A stretch of DNA of 64,000 nucleotides from Gimesia alba (GTDB lineage Bacteria; Planctomycetota; Planctomycetia; Planctomycetales; Planctomycetaceae). The position numbers were made by a program, and so were the translations under genes. Shown piece after piece: positions 63,418 to 64,000 of the stretch; the stretch's first letter is position 1, and each line of letters begins with the position of its first letter. Location: positions 496,001-560,000 of the forward strand of contig NZ_CP036269.1 of assembly GCF_007744675.1 (NCBI RefSeq), read 5' to 3'. The notes beneath the pieces were generated by a model. The model had not been told where the DNA came from. It worked only from the letters and a program-made list of their open reading frames with translations, and did no database searches.

Positions 63418-64000
63418 TATCAAGTTCCTGTTTCCTGGGAATAATTCAAAATCTATAAATCGATTCTTCTGAGGTATTTCTCGTTCGTCTTGCTGGCTTA
63501 TCGAATTTCAATGTTGAACGGTTGTTTCTGCTCAACTCTTTGATGACTGCCTGACAAATCGTGTGTTTCAATAATTGTTCACTTAGAACATAGATCACGA
63601 AAAATTACATGTGCCAAAATATCAACACGATATTGGAAATAATAATTGTACGGTCCCTAGACCATTTCTGAGTATTCCGACTTTGTCGACTGTACTGGAG
63701 GCCTTGTCCTGCAGAGATACAGTGAAATCCCTCCTAATAATAGCCAGGCAATAGACTAAGACAGATCGATACTGCTACACATAAGTCAGATAAGAGGCCT
63801 TTTGAATGTGGAGCAAAGAGAAACCTGTAGTTTCTGTCTTAAGTTACGTGAAGAGGAAATGAAACAGGATAAAAAGATCCGGATTTCTGCAGTGAGGTGC
63901 TTCACTCATATCGATCGTTTAGATTCGTGAAAGTATTGGTGTGTAAAGGCTTCTACTAAAGAATTCTCTCGATTTGCAGTTGAGTCCATGAATGAAATTC
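63418..64000. other. intergenic region upstream of the CheX-like gene, no gene seen
   Basis: The last 580 bases carry no convincing gene in any frame. The promoter for the minus-strand CheX/CheY/HDOD-GGDEF group should lie within the first 100 bases, but no clear hexamer pair was identified. Confidence 0.6.

Overview
The window looks like a planctomycete chromosome, most likely a Gimesia-like member of the Planctomycetales. That is an inference from the gene repertoire: serine-run proteins, a YCF48/PIG-L-like/CBM9-like exported fusion, the SGNH hydrolase type, an Na+/H+ antiporter-like gene, GT-C-like and HDOD-GGDEF proteins. No rRNA or other species marker is present.

Bases 1 to about 7560 are the right part of an integrative and probably mobilizable element: a VirD4/TraG-like coupling ATPase, a replication-relaxation family protein, two paralogous small proteins each preceded by similar hairpins, an excisionase-like helix-turn-helix protein and a tyrosine integrase. 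Bases from about 7560 to 40350 form a second, lower-GC accessory island that ends at a tRNA-Leu(GAG) gene. An imperfect 85 to 90 bp direct repeat (7391 and 40196) that includes the 3' end of an integrase gene occurs at the end of both segments. A degenerate tRNA T-arm-like sequence sits at the equivalent distance behind the first copy. This suggests two elements stacked at the same tRNA attachment site.

The second island has a glycosylation-type cluster on each side of a toxin locus. On the left are glycosyltransferase and methyltransferase genes, including a 1564-residue five-domain plus TPR fusion. In the centre are a serine/proline pentapeptide-repeat protein (about 35 SSAPS units) and a 2731-residue RHS/YD-repeat polymorphic toxin with a HINT domain and a C-terminal DNA/RNA non-specific nuclease-like tip. 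They are followed by a SUKH (SMI1/KNR4) immunity gene, a DUF6882-like gene and a decayed HINT fragment. On the right are a Clp/Hsp100-like ATPase with a degenerate first AAA module, a small glycosyltransferase, a protein with three GT4 copies fused to a degenerate radical-SAM-like N-terminus, and a sulfotransferase-like gene. The most interesting working hypothesis is that the Ser-rich protein and the RHS protein are surface or secreted substrates decorated by the flanking glycosyltransferases. This is inference from context.

From 40.5 kb on, the gene content is ordinary chromosomal housekeeping: an exported YCF48/CBM9 fusion, an RNase HII-like protein, a MurNAc/GlcNAc salvage group (SSS symporter, murQ, GlcNAc kinase-like), an SDR dehydrogenase, an aspartoacylase-like hydrolase, a parvulin-type isomerase, an MscS channel, a ROK regulator, a DinB-like protein, a GT-C-like membrane protein, an SGNH hydrolase, an Na+/H+ antiporter-like transporter, and a CheX / CheY / HDOD-GGDEF signalling group on the minus strand.
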